Shown: one piece after another, positions 36,701 to 46,433 of the stretch
Layout: each line of letters opens with the position of its first letter
Position numbering within the stretch: position 1 is the stretch's first letter
Assembly (NCBI RefSeq): GCF_004006175.1
Contig: NZ_CP033219.1
Span: 1,364,001-1,428,000 of the forward strand
Origin: Parasedimentitalea marina
GTDB taxonomy: Bacteria; Pseudomonadota; Alphaproteobacteria; Rhodobacterales; Rhodobacteraceae
Reading direction: 5' to 3'
DNA length: 64,000 bases
Position numbers and translations under genes: made by a program
Notes under the pieces: generated by a model
The model's input: only the letters and a program-made list of their open reading frames with translations
Told to the model about the DNA's origin: nothing
The model's database searches: none

Positions 36701-37762
36701 CTATTTTGGCTTTTTATCCTTGTCTGCCGTACGCCCCAGTAGGGCAAATTCGGTCAGCGTCCTCGCGGTGGTCTCATTGATCAACCGCGATGGAGGTGTC
36801 ATCATCAAGCGGCTGAACAGGCTGCGAAATGTGTCTTGCTGCATTAGCAAGCGAAAGCGCTCGTGTCGCCAGGTTACGGCGTCTCTATGGCATTTTTCCA
36901 GCCTGCTGTCTGAGGTCATCTGGTCCAAGTACTTTGTTGTCGCGGTGTCATATCGAGAGATAGAAGTATCAGTGGCAGTGTTGAAATTTCGCTCGACCCA
37001 ATAATCCATCCCCAGTGGCAAATCTGAGTGATTTACCCGGCCCCTATCGGCCTTGACCACATAGCTCTCCATTGAGCCGAGCGGGTAATGGTTCAGCTGG
37101 GCCAGCTTGAAATTTGCACGGCCAAAAGTCGAGAACAGCTTTTTGGTTTTGAATTCAGGCCCCAATTCGCGGCCTTCACAGTCGAACCAGCGAAAATCGC
37201 TCAGTCGGTCCGCGTCGGGGTTGCGGGGGCGGTGGACACCGGTTTTGCGATAGGCCCCGGTGTTGCGATACAGCGTTTTGAACAGGGCGGCCCGCCAGGG
37301 CCAGTGAATGATCTCCGGAGCACAGCGGGTAAATTGCGCGGTCACCAGTTGATCCCGGTAGCGGACCTGGTCCCCGTTGCCAAACAACCGCCAGGTCAAA
37401 GTCACTGCATCTGCCATTGGCAGTGCTTCAAGCAGGCTGTGCAGTGTGCCGTCACCGGTGTGGATGTTGACAAACTCGTCAATGTCCAGCGTCAGGATCC
37501 AGTCGGCCTGCTGGACCAGGGGATGTTTGTCAGCCGTTTTCATCGCGGTGAACTGGATGCCGCGTTTGTCATATGGCCCATTATTGCGGACATGGGTAAG
37601 CTGACCCATCTCCTGCAGATGGTCCAGCATTATGTCAGTTCCATCCTGACAGTCATTTGAGAACACAAGAAAATCTGTGAAACCCACCGCGCGGTGATGG
37701 GCCAACCATTCCAACAGAAAGGCGGCCTCGTTGCGCAGGGTGACAATAGCAAGATAACGCAT
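36701..37762 (-). CDS. Glycosyltransferase family 2-like protein (Glyco_tranf_2_4 type)
   Basis: The 353-residue GT-A enzyme starts MRYLAIVTLRNEAAFLLEWLAHHRAVG, which is canonical for PF13704. The DxD-type motif DIDEF is at 93-97, and FKTLYRN and HYPLGSMESYVVKADRGR follow in the acceptor half. Sugar donor and acceptor are unknown. It is related in type to the gene at 3187-4122 and shares the strand with the unknown protein downstream. Confidence 0.82.
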   Translation of the reverse strand: MRYLAIVTLRNEAAFLLEWLAHHRAVGFTDFLVFSNDCQDGTDIMLDHLQEMGQLTHVRNNGPYDKRGIQFTAMKTADKHPLVQQADWILTLDIDEFVNIHTGDGTLHSLLEALPMADAVTLTWRLFGNGDQVRYRDQLVTAQFTRCAPEIIHWPWRAALFKTLYRNTGAYRKTGVHRPRNPDADRLSDFRWFDCEGRELGPEFKTKKLFSTFGRANFKLAQLNHYPLGSMESYVVKADRGRVNHSDLPLGMDYWVERNFNTATDTSISRYDTATTKYLDQMTSDSRLEKCHRDAVTWRHERFRLLMQQDTFRSLFSRLMMTPPSRLINETTARTLTEFALLGRTADKDKKPK

Positions 37763-37940
37763 GGATCAATCTTCTGAATGGTTTTCGCAGGTTACGGGTG
37801 ATTATGACATCGCATCGCGGACCAGCTGGCGTCAACATAGACATAGGCCCCGCTGCGTATAGGACCAAAGTGCCGGTACTGCAGGCTTGACCATGACGCT
37901 GTCGCATGGCCTGATCCAGCCGGGCAGCAGGAGGGATCAG

Positions 37941-38849
37941 ATGCAGAAACCGGATACGATAGAACAGGTTCAAGCTCTGTTGACGGCCCAGGGTTATGTC
38001 TGCGGTCGAGCACTGGCCGTGGTGGTGTTTCTGGCGCTGCGTCTTGGGCGCCCTTTGTTTTTGGAGGGCGAGGCGGGGGTTGGCAAAACTGAAATCGCCA
38101 AGGCGCTGGCGGCTGGTCTCAACCGTCGCTTGATCCGCCTGCAGTGTTACGAGGGGCTAGATGCATCGTCGGCAGTATACGAGTGGAACTTTCCAGCCCA
38201 GATGATTGCTATCCGCACTGCCGAGGCCGCCGGTGCAGCCGACCGTGGTGCGCTGCAGGCCGAATTGTTTTCGGATGAGTTTCTGATTGAACGGCCCTTG
38301 TTGCAGGCCATGCGCCCGGATGAGCATGGCGCGCCAGTGCTGTTGATAGACGAACTGGACCGTACCGATGAACCGTTTGAGGCCTTCCTGCTTGAAGCAC
38401 TGTCTGACTTTCAGGTTACCATTCCGGAACTGGGCACCATTCAAGCCCCCGAACCTCCAATTGTCATTCTGACCTCAAACCGCACCCGCGAGGTCCATGA
38501 CGCGTTAAAGCGCCGCTGCCTCTATCACTGGGTGGATTATCCTGATTTCCAGCGCGAGGTCGAAATTCTGCAGGCGCGTGCCCCTCAAGCCAGCGCCAAA
38601 CTCAGCCGTGAAGTGGTGGCTTTCGTCCAGGCTCTTCGCACCGAGGACTTGTTCAAGAAACCGGGCGTTGCCGAAACCATCGACTGGGCCAACTGCCTGT
38701 TGGCGCTGGATGTGATTGACCTGTCGCCTGAGGTGATTGCTGATACATTGGGCGCGATCCTCAAATACCAGGACGACATCACCAAATTACAAGGCAGCGA
38801 GGCCAAGCGAATTCTGGACCAGGCCAGGGCCAGCCTGGCGCCGTCGTGA
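37941..38849 (+). CDS. MoxR/CoxD-type AAA+ ATPase
   Basis: The 302-residue MoxR ATPase has Walker A GEAGVGKT, Walker B LLIDELDRTDE and sensor ILTSNRTREVHDALKRRC. In carboxydotrophs CoxD and CoxE assemble the Cu-Mo site of CODH, and MoxR-VWA pairs act as metal-insertion chaperones. The start follows GGAGGGATCAG. It heads the locus that ends in coxM and is separated from coxE by a family A hairpin repeat. Confidence 0.9.
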   Translation: MQKPDTIEQVQALLTAQGYVCGRALAVVVFLALRLGRPLFLEGEAGVGKTEIAKALAAGLNRRLIRLQCYEGLDASSAVYEWNFPAQMIAIRTAEAAGAADRGALQAELFSDEFLIERPLLQAMRPDEHGAPVLLIDELDRTDEPFEAFLLEALSDFQVTIPELGTIQAPEPPIVILTSNRTREVHDALKRRCLYHWVDYPDFQREVEILQARAPQASAKLSREVVAFVQALRTEDLFKKPGVAETIDWANCLLALDVIDLSPEVIADTLGAILKYQDDITKLQGSEAKRILDQARASLAPS

Positions 38850-38852
38850 TCC

Positions 38853-38898
38853 TTCATCTGGCCAAAAATATTCCGGGGGTACGGGGGCTGGCCCCCGT
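38853..38898 (-). repeat. GC-hairpin repeat, family A, copy 2 (inverted)
   Basis: TTCATCTGGCCAAAAATATT is followed by CCGGGGGT and the hairpin ACGGGGGC-TG-GCCCCCGT (38881-38898). It is in reverse orientation relative to the other copies. It fills the gap between the MoxR and CoxE genes. Confidence 0.85.
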
Positions 38899-38918
38899 CT
38901 GTATGACGATCTGTATCC

Positions 38919-40166
38919 ATGCCTGAGCTCCCCCCACTCAGCCTGCCTGAGACCCCAAAGCTTGCCCAGAATATCACTCATTTTGCCCGGGCTCTGCGTA
39001 AGGCGGGCCTGCCAATCGGTCCGGGTCGGATTGTGGATGCAGTGCAGGCAGTGGCGGCCGCCGGGTTCACTTCGCGACGGGATTTCTACTGGGCGCTACA
39101 CGCCTGTTTTGTCAGCAAACCGGAACACCGGCTGATCTTTTCTCAAGTGTTCCGCCTGTATTGGCGCGATCCTCGATTTCTAGAGCACATGATGGCGATG
39201 CTGTTGCCGGCTGTGCGCGGTGTTCAAGAGGACAAACCTGCCGACCTGGGCGAGAAACGCGCCGCCGAGGCTCTCTTGGACGGCACCCAACCGGACCCCG
39301 AACATATCGATGACGAACAGGGCACCGAGATCGAATTTGATGCCAGCCTGACGATGTCCGCCGCCGAAAAACTGCGCAGCCTCGATTTTGAACAGATGAG
39401 CACCGATGAGGTCGCCCGCGCCAAGCGAGTCCTGTCGCAGATGACCTTGCCGGTACAGCCACTTCACTCTCGTCGTCTGATTGCCGCACCGGGTGGCCCG
39501 CGCCCCGATTGGCGCCGAACCCTGCGCGCGGCCTCCCGGCAAGGCGGTGAAATCCAGGATATTGCGCGGGCCAAACGGCGCATTCGCTGGCCCAATCTGG
39601 TGGTGATTTGCGATATCTCCGGCTCGATGAGCCAGTATAGCCGGATTATTCTGCATTTTCTTCATGCGGTGTCCAACGCACAAGGGGCAGGATGGGCAAA
39701 GGTACATGCTTTTACCTTTGGTACCCGTTTGACCAACATCACCCGGCATCTGGCACAACGCGACGTGGATGCGGCCCTGGCAGCGGCTGGGACCGAGGCC
39801 CAGGATTGGGAAGGAGGCACCCGAATTGGTGAATGTTTGCATGAATTCAATCGCGATTGGTCGCGGCGGGTGATGGGACAGGGTGCGGTGGTGCTGTTGA
39901 TCACCGACGGATTAGACCGCGATGACCCAGAGGCTCTGGCCCGTGAAATGCACCGCCTTCAGTTGTCGTCGCGCCGCCTGATCTGGCTTAACCCATTGCT
40001 GCGCTGGGAGGGCTTCGCCCCCAAGGCACAGGGCATTCGCGCCATGCTGCCCCATGTGGACAGTTTTCGCGCCGGCCATTCGATCGCTTCGATCGAGGAT
40101 TTGGCCCGGGTGATCTCCAACCCCGAAGACCATGGCGAAAAGCAGCGCTTGATGGCACTGCTGTAA
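38919..40166 (+). CDS. coxE: CoxE-like protein with VWA domain
   Basis: At 415 residues, the N-terminal part is family-typical (LAQNITHFARALRKAGLPIGPGRIVDAVQA). The C-terminal von Willebrand A domain has the MIDAS motif DISGSMS and GGTRIGECLHEF. In Oligotropha CoxE works with the CoxD ATPase in maturing the CODH active site. It is the natural partner of the upstream MoxR protein. Confidence 0.9.
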   Translation: MPELPPLSLPETPKLAQNITHFARALRKAGLPIGPGRIVDAVQAVAAAGFTSRRDFYWALHACFVSKPEHRLIFSQVFRLYWRDPRFLEHMMAMLLPAVRGVQEDKPADLGEKRAAEALLDGTQPDPEHIDDEQGTEIEFDASLTMSAAEKLRSLDFEQMSTDEVARAKRVLSQMTLPVQPLHSRRLIAAPGGPRPDWRRTLRAASRQGGEIQDIARAKRRIRWPNLVVICDISGSMSQYSRIILHFLHAVSNAQGAGWAKVHAFTFGTRLTNITRHLAQRDVDAALAAAGTEAQDWEGGTRIGECLHEFNRDWSRRVMGQGAVVLLITDGLDRDDPEALAREMHRLQLSSRRLIWLNPLLRWEGFAPKAQGIRAMLPHVDSFRAGHSIASIEDLARVISNPEDHGEKQRLMALL

Positions 40167-40257
40167 CGCTGTTTTGGGAAGGAAATATATCTGCTTGTCA
40201 TCATTTGAGGGCAGACGTTGCATCTGGAAAGAGGCATAGTTGCCGCTGGAGGACACG

Positions 40258-41241
40258 ATGACCCATACAACGACCCGATTTGAGAATGCGCCTGAGACGG
40301 CATTGGACTGGCATACCGCCGGTGTTGGCGCGGTTCTGGCGACCGTCGTGCAAACCTGGGGTTCGGCGCCGCGGCGCACCGGTTCTATGCTGGTGATCAG
40401 TGGCGATGGGCGCATGCAGGGATCGGTTTCTGGTGGCTGCGTCGAAGGCGCTGTGGTGCTCGAGGCGCAAGAGGCGCTGCAGGATGGTCAGCATCGGTTG
40501 CTGGAATATGGGGTCAGCGACGAGGATGCCTTTGCGGTTGGATTGGCCTGCGGTGGCACCATCAAAGTGCTGGTGGAGCCGATTGGCTCGGCGATGCCGG
40601 TGGACCTGTTGCAGCAATTGGTTGCGCGGCGGGCAACGCGTCAGGCGCTGGCCTATGAAGTGAACATCGAAAGCGGAGTGCGGCGGCTTTTGCATGACAG
40701 TCATCCAGACCGCATGCGGATGGACCGCTCAGGTATGGAAGAGGACGACGAGACATTTGTAGCGGTGCATAACCCGCCGCTGCGATTGATCTGTGTGGGG
40801 GCTGTACATATTGCGCAAGCCCTGGTGCCGATGGCCCGGATTGCGGGATATGATCCGGTGCTGATCGACCCGCGTGAGGCCTTTGCGGCCAGTGATCGCT
40901 TCCCCGGTGAGACAATTCTGGATGATTGGCCGGACGAAGCTGTGGCAAAACTGGGCCTAGATGCACGCACCGCGCTGGTGTTGTTGACCCATGATCCCAA
41001 ACTGGACGACCCGGCGCTGCAGGCGGCATTGGCGGCCGAGTGTTTTTATATTGGTGCGCTGGGGTCAAAACGCACCCATGCTAAACGGGTCGATCGCATG
41101 GTGGCCGCTGGGTTTACCGAAGCGCAAATCGAGCGAATTCACGGACCTATAGGTTTGGATATTGGCGCTGCCGGTCCAGCTGAAATCGCGGTTTCAGTGC
41201 TGGCGGAAATCACTGCGGTGCTTCGGGGCAAAGTGGAATGA
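40258..41241 (+). CDS. XdhC/CoxF family molybdenum hydroxylase maturation factor
   Basis: The 327-residue protein has an N-terminal XdhC/CoxI domain (WGSAPRRTGSMLVISGDGRMQGSVSGGCVEG) and a C-terminal Rossmann-like domain (CVGAVHIAQALVPMARIAGYDPVLIDPR...GALGSKRTHAKR). XdhC proteins bind the molybdenum cofactor and help sulfurate it before insertion into xanthine-oxidase-type enzymes. The ATG after GGAGGACACG is preferred to an upstream TTG. The stop overlaps the next gene as ATGA. Confidence 0.9.
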   Translation: MTHTTTRFENAPETALDWHTAGVGAVLATVVQTWGSAPRRTGSMLVISGDGRMQGSVSGGCVEGAVVLEAQEALQDGQHRLLEYGVSDEDAFAVGLACGGTIKVLVEPIGSAMPVDLLQQLVARRATRQALAYEVNIESGVRRLLHDSHPDRMRMDRSGMEEDDETFVAVHNPPLRLICVGAVHIAQALVPMARIAGYDPVLIDPREAFAASDRFPGETILDDWPDEAVAKLGLDARTALVLLTHDPKLDDPALQAALAAECFYIGALGSKRTHAKRVDRMVAAGFTEAQIERIHGPIGLDIGAAGPAEIAVSVLAEITAVLRGKVE

Positions 41242-42236
41242 AGTTCGGGCAGGTCGGGCTGAGTGAGGCCGAAGGATCAATCCTGGCGCATTCTTTACAA
41301 GTTGGTTCTCGCAGGATTGCCAAGGGCACCGAACTGACTTTGTCCGATCTGACAGATCTGGACGCAGCAGGTTACGCCGAAATAACTGTAGCACGGGTCG
41401 AAGTCGGGGACCTGCATGAAAACGAGGCCGCTCTGGCGCTTGCCCGGATGATCATACCTGACCCAGAGGCGCAGGGCATTCGGATTTCGGGTGCTGGCGC
41501 TGGGCGGGTCAACCTATATGCCAAAACCTGCGGTGTGGTGCAGCTGGACCCACAGCGCCTGCGGGCCGTTAATGAAATTGATCCGATGATCTCTATCGCC
41601 ACAGTCCCGGCCTGGCACCGGGTAGATGCCGGTGGCATGATCGCAACCATCAAGATCATTGCCTATGCGGTGCCGCAAGTGGCTTTGCTACGCGCCGGTG
41701 AGGGCGCCGGTGGCGCACTGGTTGTGCGCGCACCTGTGTATCAGACTGCAACACTGATCGAGACCATTGTCAGCCGGGATATCCCATCAGAGAAGGGTCG
41801 GGAGGCGATGTTTGGCCGGTTGGACAGAATGGGCTTGGGTTTAACCCCGCGCGTAGTAGTGCCACACCGCGAGACCGATCTGGCACAGGCGATCCGCGAG
41901 GCCGAGGGCGATATTGTGCTGATCCTCACAGGGTCGGCGACCTCGGATCCACTGGATGTGGCGCCGCAGGCGCTGCGATTGGTGGCGGGCGAAGTGACCC
42001 GGTTTGGCATGCCAGTTGACCCCGGGAATCTGCTGTTTCTGGGGGGCTTGGGAACTAAACCGGTGATGGGGTTACCAGGATGTGCCCGCTCACCCGCATT
42101 GAATGGGGCCGACTGGGTTCTGGAGCGCGTGATGTGCGGAATCGATGTGAGCAGCAGTGATATCGCGGCCATGGGAGTCGGTGGATTGCTCAAGGAAATC
42201 CCCACTCGACCAATGCCACGGCGCAGCGACGGGTAA
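41238..42236 (+). CDS. Molybdopterin-binding protein (MoeA/MogA-like)
   Basis: The 332-residue protein has an N-terminal MoeA-like beta domain (ILAHSLQVGSRRIAKGTELTLSDLTDLDAAG) and a C-terminal MoaB/Mog-type fold (ILTGSATSDPLDVAPQALR). It is related to the MPT-binding half of proteins that elsewhere are fused to MobA/MocA. Here it is separate but translationally coupled to xdhC. It probably handles the molybdenum cofactor for the downstream hydroxylase; the exact step is inference. Confidence 0.82.
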   Translation: MKFGQVGLSEAEGSILAHSLQVGSRRIAKGTELTLSDLTDLDAAGYAEITVARVEVGDLHENEAALALARMIIPDPEAQGIRISGAGAGRVNLYAKTCGVVQLDPQRLRAVNEIDPMISIATVPAWHRVDAGGMIATIKIIAYAVPQVALLRAGEGAGGALVVRAPVYQTATLIETIVSRDIPSEKGREAMFGRLDRMGLGLTPRVVVPHRETDLAQAIREAEGDIVLILTGSATSDPLDVAPQALRLVAGEVTRFGMPVDPGNLLFLGGLGTKPVMGLPGCARSPALNGADWVLERVMCGIDVSSSDIAAMGVGGLLKEIPTRPMPRRSDG

Positions 42237-42430
42237 CGGGCGATGAATAGCATACTGCGACTTTAGTCTATAGGTGTGGTTGTAAAAATTGTTTTTTTAC
42301 AGCAACTTGATGACTGCATAAGTCTATTTTCTCTTTTAAGGCGAGGCTTGCGTCCCTCAAATCCCTTCGCACAGGCGCACGGGCATGTTTAACTCTTCGT
42401 AGCCAATTGAAATAGCTAAGGGAGGGGTTC

Positions 42431-42916
42431 ATGGCGAAGGTCTCAATGACCGTGAACGGTAAGGCTGCAAGCGCAGAGGTCGAGGGGCGTACCCTTTTGG
42501 TTTCATATCTGCGCGAAGAGCTTGGACTGACGGGGTCCCATGTCGGATGTGATACTAGCCAATGCGGCGCCTGTGTGGTGCATGTGGATGGTAAGGCCGT
42601 GAAAAGCTGCACCATGCTGGCAGTAGAAGCCGACGGTGCCGAGGTGGCAACGATTGAGGGTCAGGCGGCTGAGGATGGTACACTGAATACCATTCAAGCG
42701 GCGTTCCAAGAGCATCATGGCTTGCAGTGCGGATATTGCACTCCGGGTATGGTGATGTCGACAGCAGCGCTGCTAAAGGAAAACCCCAAACCCTCGGAAC
42801 AGGAAATCCGCGCATATCTGGAAGGCAATCTGTGCCGATGCACGGGTTACCACAACATCGTCAAGTCGATCATGGCAGCCAGTGGGCAGGATATTTCTGC
42901 GCTCGCGGCACAATGA
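42431..42916 (+). CDS. coxS: CODH-like 2Fe-2S small subunit
   Basis: The 161-residue protein has the two clusters of the xanthine oxidase family: the plant-type set [17 protein letters not shown]...SC, and the alpha-helical set [10 protein letters not shown] and [10 protein letters not shown]. It passes electrons from the Mo site to FAD. Its start after GGGAGGGG is strong. It opens the S-L-M structural part, which is preceded by a 194-base AT-rich promoter gap. Confidence 0.93.
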   Translation: MAKVSMTVNGKAASAEVEGRTLLVSYLREELGLTGSHVGCDTSQCGACVVHVDGKAVKSCTMLAVEADGAEVATIEGQAAEDGTLNTIQAAFQEHHGLQCGYCTPGMVMSTAALLKENPKPSEQEIRAYLEGNLCRCTGYHNIVKSIMAASGQDISALAAQ

Positions 42917-43058
42917 CGACACAGCGATCAATGGCTCAAAGTGGGTGATGAACGCGCATCTTATACACCGCGCAGGACTTGGATGGATTTGATTCAGACG
43001 TCAGTGGTGGGTGGAGGATGTGTGCTAGCACGCACTATTCAGGGAGAGGATATTTAAC

Positions 43059-45422
43059 ATGCCCAAAGACAGCGGCATTGGCGCCAGCCCGAAACGGCGC
43101 GAGGACGTACGGTTCCTGACAGGGAACGGAAATTATACAGATGATATCAATGCGCAGGGTCAGGCTTTTGTCTATTTCCTGCGCTCGGATATAGCGCATG
43201 GTCGCATCACAAGCATAAACACTGACCTTGCTGCAGATATGCCTGGAGTGGTGCGGATATTTACGGCTGCAGATTTTGAGGCAGTTGGTGGGGTTCCCTG
43301 CGGCTGGGAGATTACAGACCGTCATGGCAATGCGATGCAGGAGCCAAAACACCCGATTCTGGCCGAAGGTAAAGTACGCCACGTGGGTGAACCTATTGCT
43401 GCGGTTGTTGCCGAAAGCCTGGAGCAGGCGCGGGATGCAGCTGAGGTGATTGATCTGGACATCGAAGAGCTGCCAGCTGTCGTTGACATGAAGGCAGCTG
43501 TGGCGGAGGGAGCGGTCAAGGTTCACGATGATCTGACGTCAAACCTTTGTTATGACTGGGGCTTTGTTGAAGAAAACCGCGAGGCGGTCGAGCAGGCCTT
43601 TCAGGATGCAGCCCATGTCACCACGCTGGAACTGATCAACAACCGCCTTGTGGCCAATCCGATGGAACCAAGGGTGGCGATCGGCGAATACAACCGCTCT
43701 ACCGATGACAGTAAGCTCTATACCACCAGCCAGAACCCACATGTGATCCGCTTGTTGATGGGCGCTTTTGTGCTGGGGATACCCGAACACAAACTGCAAG
43801 TCGTGTCTCCGGATGTTGGCGGTGGGTTTGGCACCAAGATTTTCCATTATGCAGAAGAGGCGTTTTGTACTTTTGCAGCTAAGGCCTGTAATCGTCCGGT
43901 CAAGTGGACCTCTTCACGGTCCGAGGCCTTTATGTCGGATGCGCATGGGCGTGACCATGTGACCAAGATTGAATTGGCGCTGGACGCAGACAACAATTTC
44001 ACCGCTCTGCGCACCGATACCTATGCAAACATGGGGGCTTATCTGTCTACATTTGCACCCTCGGTACCGACTTGGCTGCATGGCACATTGATGGCGGGGA
44101 ATTACAAAACGCCGTTGATTTATGTGAACGTCAAGGCGGTGTTCACTAATACGGTGCCGGTTGATGCCTATCGTGGCGCTGGGCGCCCTGAGGCGACATT
44201 TCAGTTGGAGCGGGTGGTGGATAAAGCGGCGCGCGAGTTGGGCGTTGATCCGATTGCGCTGCGGCGGCAAAACTTTATCACTGAATTCCCCTATGCCACG
44301 CCGGTGGCGGTCGAATATGACACCGGGGATTACCATGCCACTATGGATAAACTGACTGAGATTGCCGACCTTTCGGGCTTTGCGGCGCGTCGGGCTGCAA
44401 GTGAGGCCAAGGGCAAGATCCGTGGGCTGGGTGTCAATTGCTACATCGAGGCCTGTGGTATCGCCCCCAGTAACCTGGTGGGACAGCTTGGCGCACGCGC
44501 CGGTCTGTACGAAAGTGCAACAGTCCGGGTCAATGCCACCGGAGGTTTGGTAGTAATGACTGGCAGCCACAGCCATGGCCAGGGTCACGAGACCTCGTTT
44601 CCGCAGGTGATCGCCGAGATGATCGGCATTGACGAGAGCATGATTGAAATCGTGCATGGCGATACCTCTAAGGTGCCCATGGGCATGGGCACCTACGGCT
44701 CGCGGTCGCTGGCGGTTGGTGGCTCGGCCATGGTTAAGGCAACTGAGAAGATCATTGCCAAGGCCAAGAAGATTGCCGCGCATTTGATGGAGGCCTCGGA
44801 TGCTGACATCGAGTTGAAAGATGGCCAGTTCTCGGTTGCGGGAACGGATAAGGCAGTGGCTTGGGGCGATGTAACCCTGGCGGCTTATGTGCCGCATAAC
44901 TATCCGCTGGAAGACATTGAACCAGGACTGGAAGAGACTGCGTTTTATGATCCGGCCAACTTTACCTATCCATCGGGCGCCTATGCTTGCGAGGTGGAGG
45001 TCGATCCGGATACCGGCAAAGTCAGTATCGAGCGGTTTTCGGCGGCGGATGACTTTGGCAATATCGTCAACCCGATGATCGTCGATGGACAGGTGCATGG
45101 CGGTATTGGTCAGGGCATTGGTCAGGCCCTGCTTGAAGGCTGTGTCTATGATGAGAACGGCCAGCTGTTAAGTGCATCCTTCATGGATTATGCGATGCCG
45201 CGGGCTGACGATCTGCCGTTTTATGCAGTGGACCATTCCTGTCAGACCCCCTGTACCCATAATCCGCTTGGGGTGAAAGGCTGCGGTGAAGCCGGTGCCA
45301 TTGGCTCGCCGCCTGCGGTGGTGAATGCAGTGGTGGATGCGCTGCAGTCTGCTGGTAAGGACGTTACTCATGTGGATATGCCGCTCAGCCCGGGGCGGGT
45401 ATGGGCCGCAATGAACGGGTAA
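43059..45422 (+). CDS. coxL: Form II CODH-like molybdenum hydroxylase large subunit
   Basis: The 787-residue Mo-binding subunit contains VGGGFGTK (253-260) and the active-site loop AYRGAGR at 370-376. The conserved Glu is in KGCGEAGAIG near the C-terminus. Form I (true CO-oxidising) enzymes carry AYXCSFR with the Cu-ligand Cys; the AYRGAGR loop and the S-L-M gene order define form II, whose natural substrate is disputed. The ATG is preceded by GGGAGAGG. 142 bases separate it from coxS. A family A repeat follows. Confidence 0.92.
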   Translation: MPKDSGIGASPKRREDVRFLTGNGNYTDDINAQGQAFVYFLRSDIAHGRITSINTDLAADMPGVVRIFTAADFEAVGGVPCGWEITDRHGNAMQEPKHPILAEGKVRHVGEPIAAVVAESLEQARDAAEVIDLDIEELPAVVDMKAAVAEGAVKVHDDLTSNLCYDWGFVEENREAVEQAFQDAAHVTTLELINNRLVANPMEPRVAIGEYNRSTDDSKLYTTSQNPHVIRLLMGAFVLGIPEHKLQVVSPDVGGGFGTKIFHYAEEAFCTFAAKACNRPVKWTSSRSEAFMSDAHGRDHVTKIELALDADNNFTALRTDTYANMGAYLSTFAPSVPTWLHGTLMAGNYKTPLIYVNVKAVFTNTVPVDAYRGAGRPEATFQLERVVDKAARELGVDPIALRRQNFITEFPYATPVAVEYDTGDYHATMDKLTEIADLSGFAARRAASEAKGKIRGLGVNCYIEACGIAPSNLVGQLGARAGLYESATVRVNATGGLVVMTGSHSHGQGHETSFPQVIAEMIGIDESMIEIVHGDTSKVPMGMGTYGSRSLAVGGSAMVKATEKIIAKAKKIAAHLMEASDADIELKDGQFSVAGTDKAVAWGDVTLAAYVPHNYPLEDIEPGLEETAFYDPANFTYPSGAYACEVEVDPDTGKVSIERFSAADDFGNIVNPMIVDGQVHGGIGQGIGQALLEGCVYDENGQLLSASFMDYAMPRADDLPFYAVDHSCQTPCTHNPLGVKGCGEAGAIGSPPAVVNAVVDALQSAGKDVTHVDMPLSPGRVWAAMNG

Positions 45423-45436
45423 GTGTTTGGGGAGTG

Positions 45437-45483
45437 CCGGGGGCCAGCCCCCGGACCCCCGGGATATTTTTAGCCAGATGAAG
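45437..45483 (+). repeat. GC-hairpin repeat, family A, copy 3
   Basis: CCGGGGGC-CA-GCCCCCGG (45437-45454) is followed by ACCCCCGGGATATTTTT and AGCCAGATGAAG. It sits between coxL and coxM. Its hairpin could attenuate or protect the transcript there. Confidence 0.88.
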
Positions 45484-45526
45484 CTGGGATCCGCAGGGAT
45501 CCAGGCTGTCTGAGGAAGGAAGCGAA

Positions 45527-46312
45527 ATGTATAATTTCGAATTTGAGAAGCCTTCGACCGTTGCGGATGCTGTGGTGGCACTGGCAAGCGAAGACGCGCA
45601 GGCACTGGGTGGTGGACAGACACTGATCCCAACCCTGAAACAGCGGTTGGCGATGCCATCAAAACTGGTCAGTTTAGGTGGTATTGCTGAGATGCAGGGC
45701 GTGACAGCAGTGGATGGGGGAATTTCGATAGGGGGGGCAACAACCCATGCTGCGGTCGCTGCAGGTGCGGGGGCGTATCCTGCGCTTGCGGAGCTGGCCA
45801 GTCATATAGGTGATCCGGCGGTGCGCAATCGGGGCACCCTTGGCGGGTCGCTGGCCAATAATGATCCCTCGGCGGATTATCCGGCGGCGGCACTTGCCTC
45901 GGCGGCGGTCATAACCACCAACTCCCGCGAGATAGCCGTGGATGATTTCTTTCTGGGATTGTTCGAAACTGCCTTGGAAGAGGGCGAGATTATTACGGGC
46001 GTTCAGTTTGCGGTTCCCGAGGCGGCAAATTACCAGAAATTTGTGCAGCCGGCCTCTCGCTTTGCGCTGGTTGGTGTTTTTGTTGCCAAGTACGCCGATG
46101 GTGTACGGGTGGCGGTGACCGGGGCATCCGAGGATGGTGTGTTTCGGTGGACCGAGGCAGAGGCGGCTTTGAATGCCAGCTTCAATGCGGATGCTGTTGC
46201 AGGACTTGGCGTAGATCCCGCCAACATGATTGGTGATTTGCATGGCACTAAAGAATACCGTGCCCATCTTGTTGGGGTCATGACCAGGCGCGCGGTGGCT
46301 GCGGCAAACTGA
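45527..46312 (+). CDS. coxM: FAD-binding medium subunit of the CODH-like enzyme
   Basis: The 261-residue FAD-binding-5 protein (MYNFEFEKPSTVADAVVAL) has the FAD-pyrophosphate motif AGGGQ-like LGGGQTLIP and RNRGTLGGSLANNDPSADYP. It accepts electrons from the 2Fe-2S subunit. The start follows GAGGAAGGAAGCGAA. It is last in the cox-like locus and ends at a terminator. Confidence 0.93.
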   Translation: MYNFEFEKPSTVADAVVALASEDAQALGGGQTLIPTLKQRLAMPSKLVSLGGIAEMQGVTAVDGGISIGGATTHAAVAAGAGAYPALAELASHIGDPAVRNRGTLGGSLANNDPSADYPAAALASAAVITTNSREIAVDDFFLGLFETALEEGEIITGVQFAVPEAANYQKFVQPASRFALVGVFVAKYADGVRVAVTGASEDGVFRWTEAEAALNASFNADAVAGLGVDPANMIGDLHGTKEYRAHLVGVMTRRAVAAAN

Positions 46313-46333
46313 TTTGAGAGTAAAGAGTAATTG

Positions 46334-46370
46334 AGGTCCTGCCGAATTGGCGGGGCCTTATTTTGTTTCT
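46334..46370 (+). terminator. Rho-independent terminator of the cox-like operon
   Basis: AGGTCCTGCC and GGCGGGGCCT pair with two G-T wobbles around GAATT and are followed by TATTTTGTTT, 20 bases after coxM. Confidence 0.82.
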
Positions 46371-46433
46371 TAGATCAGATGAATACCATTGGTGTTGCTC
46401 GGCCGGTTGCCACTTGGCCAGACAATCAGGCGG

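Noticed and set aside
43914..45098. 394-codon frame opposite coxL
   Set aside because: It is opposite a clear coxL gene and its translation is His- and Arg-rich without motifs.
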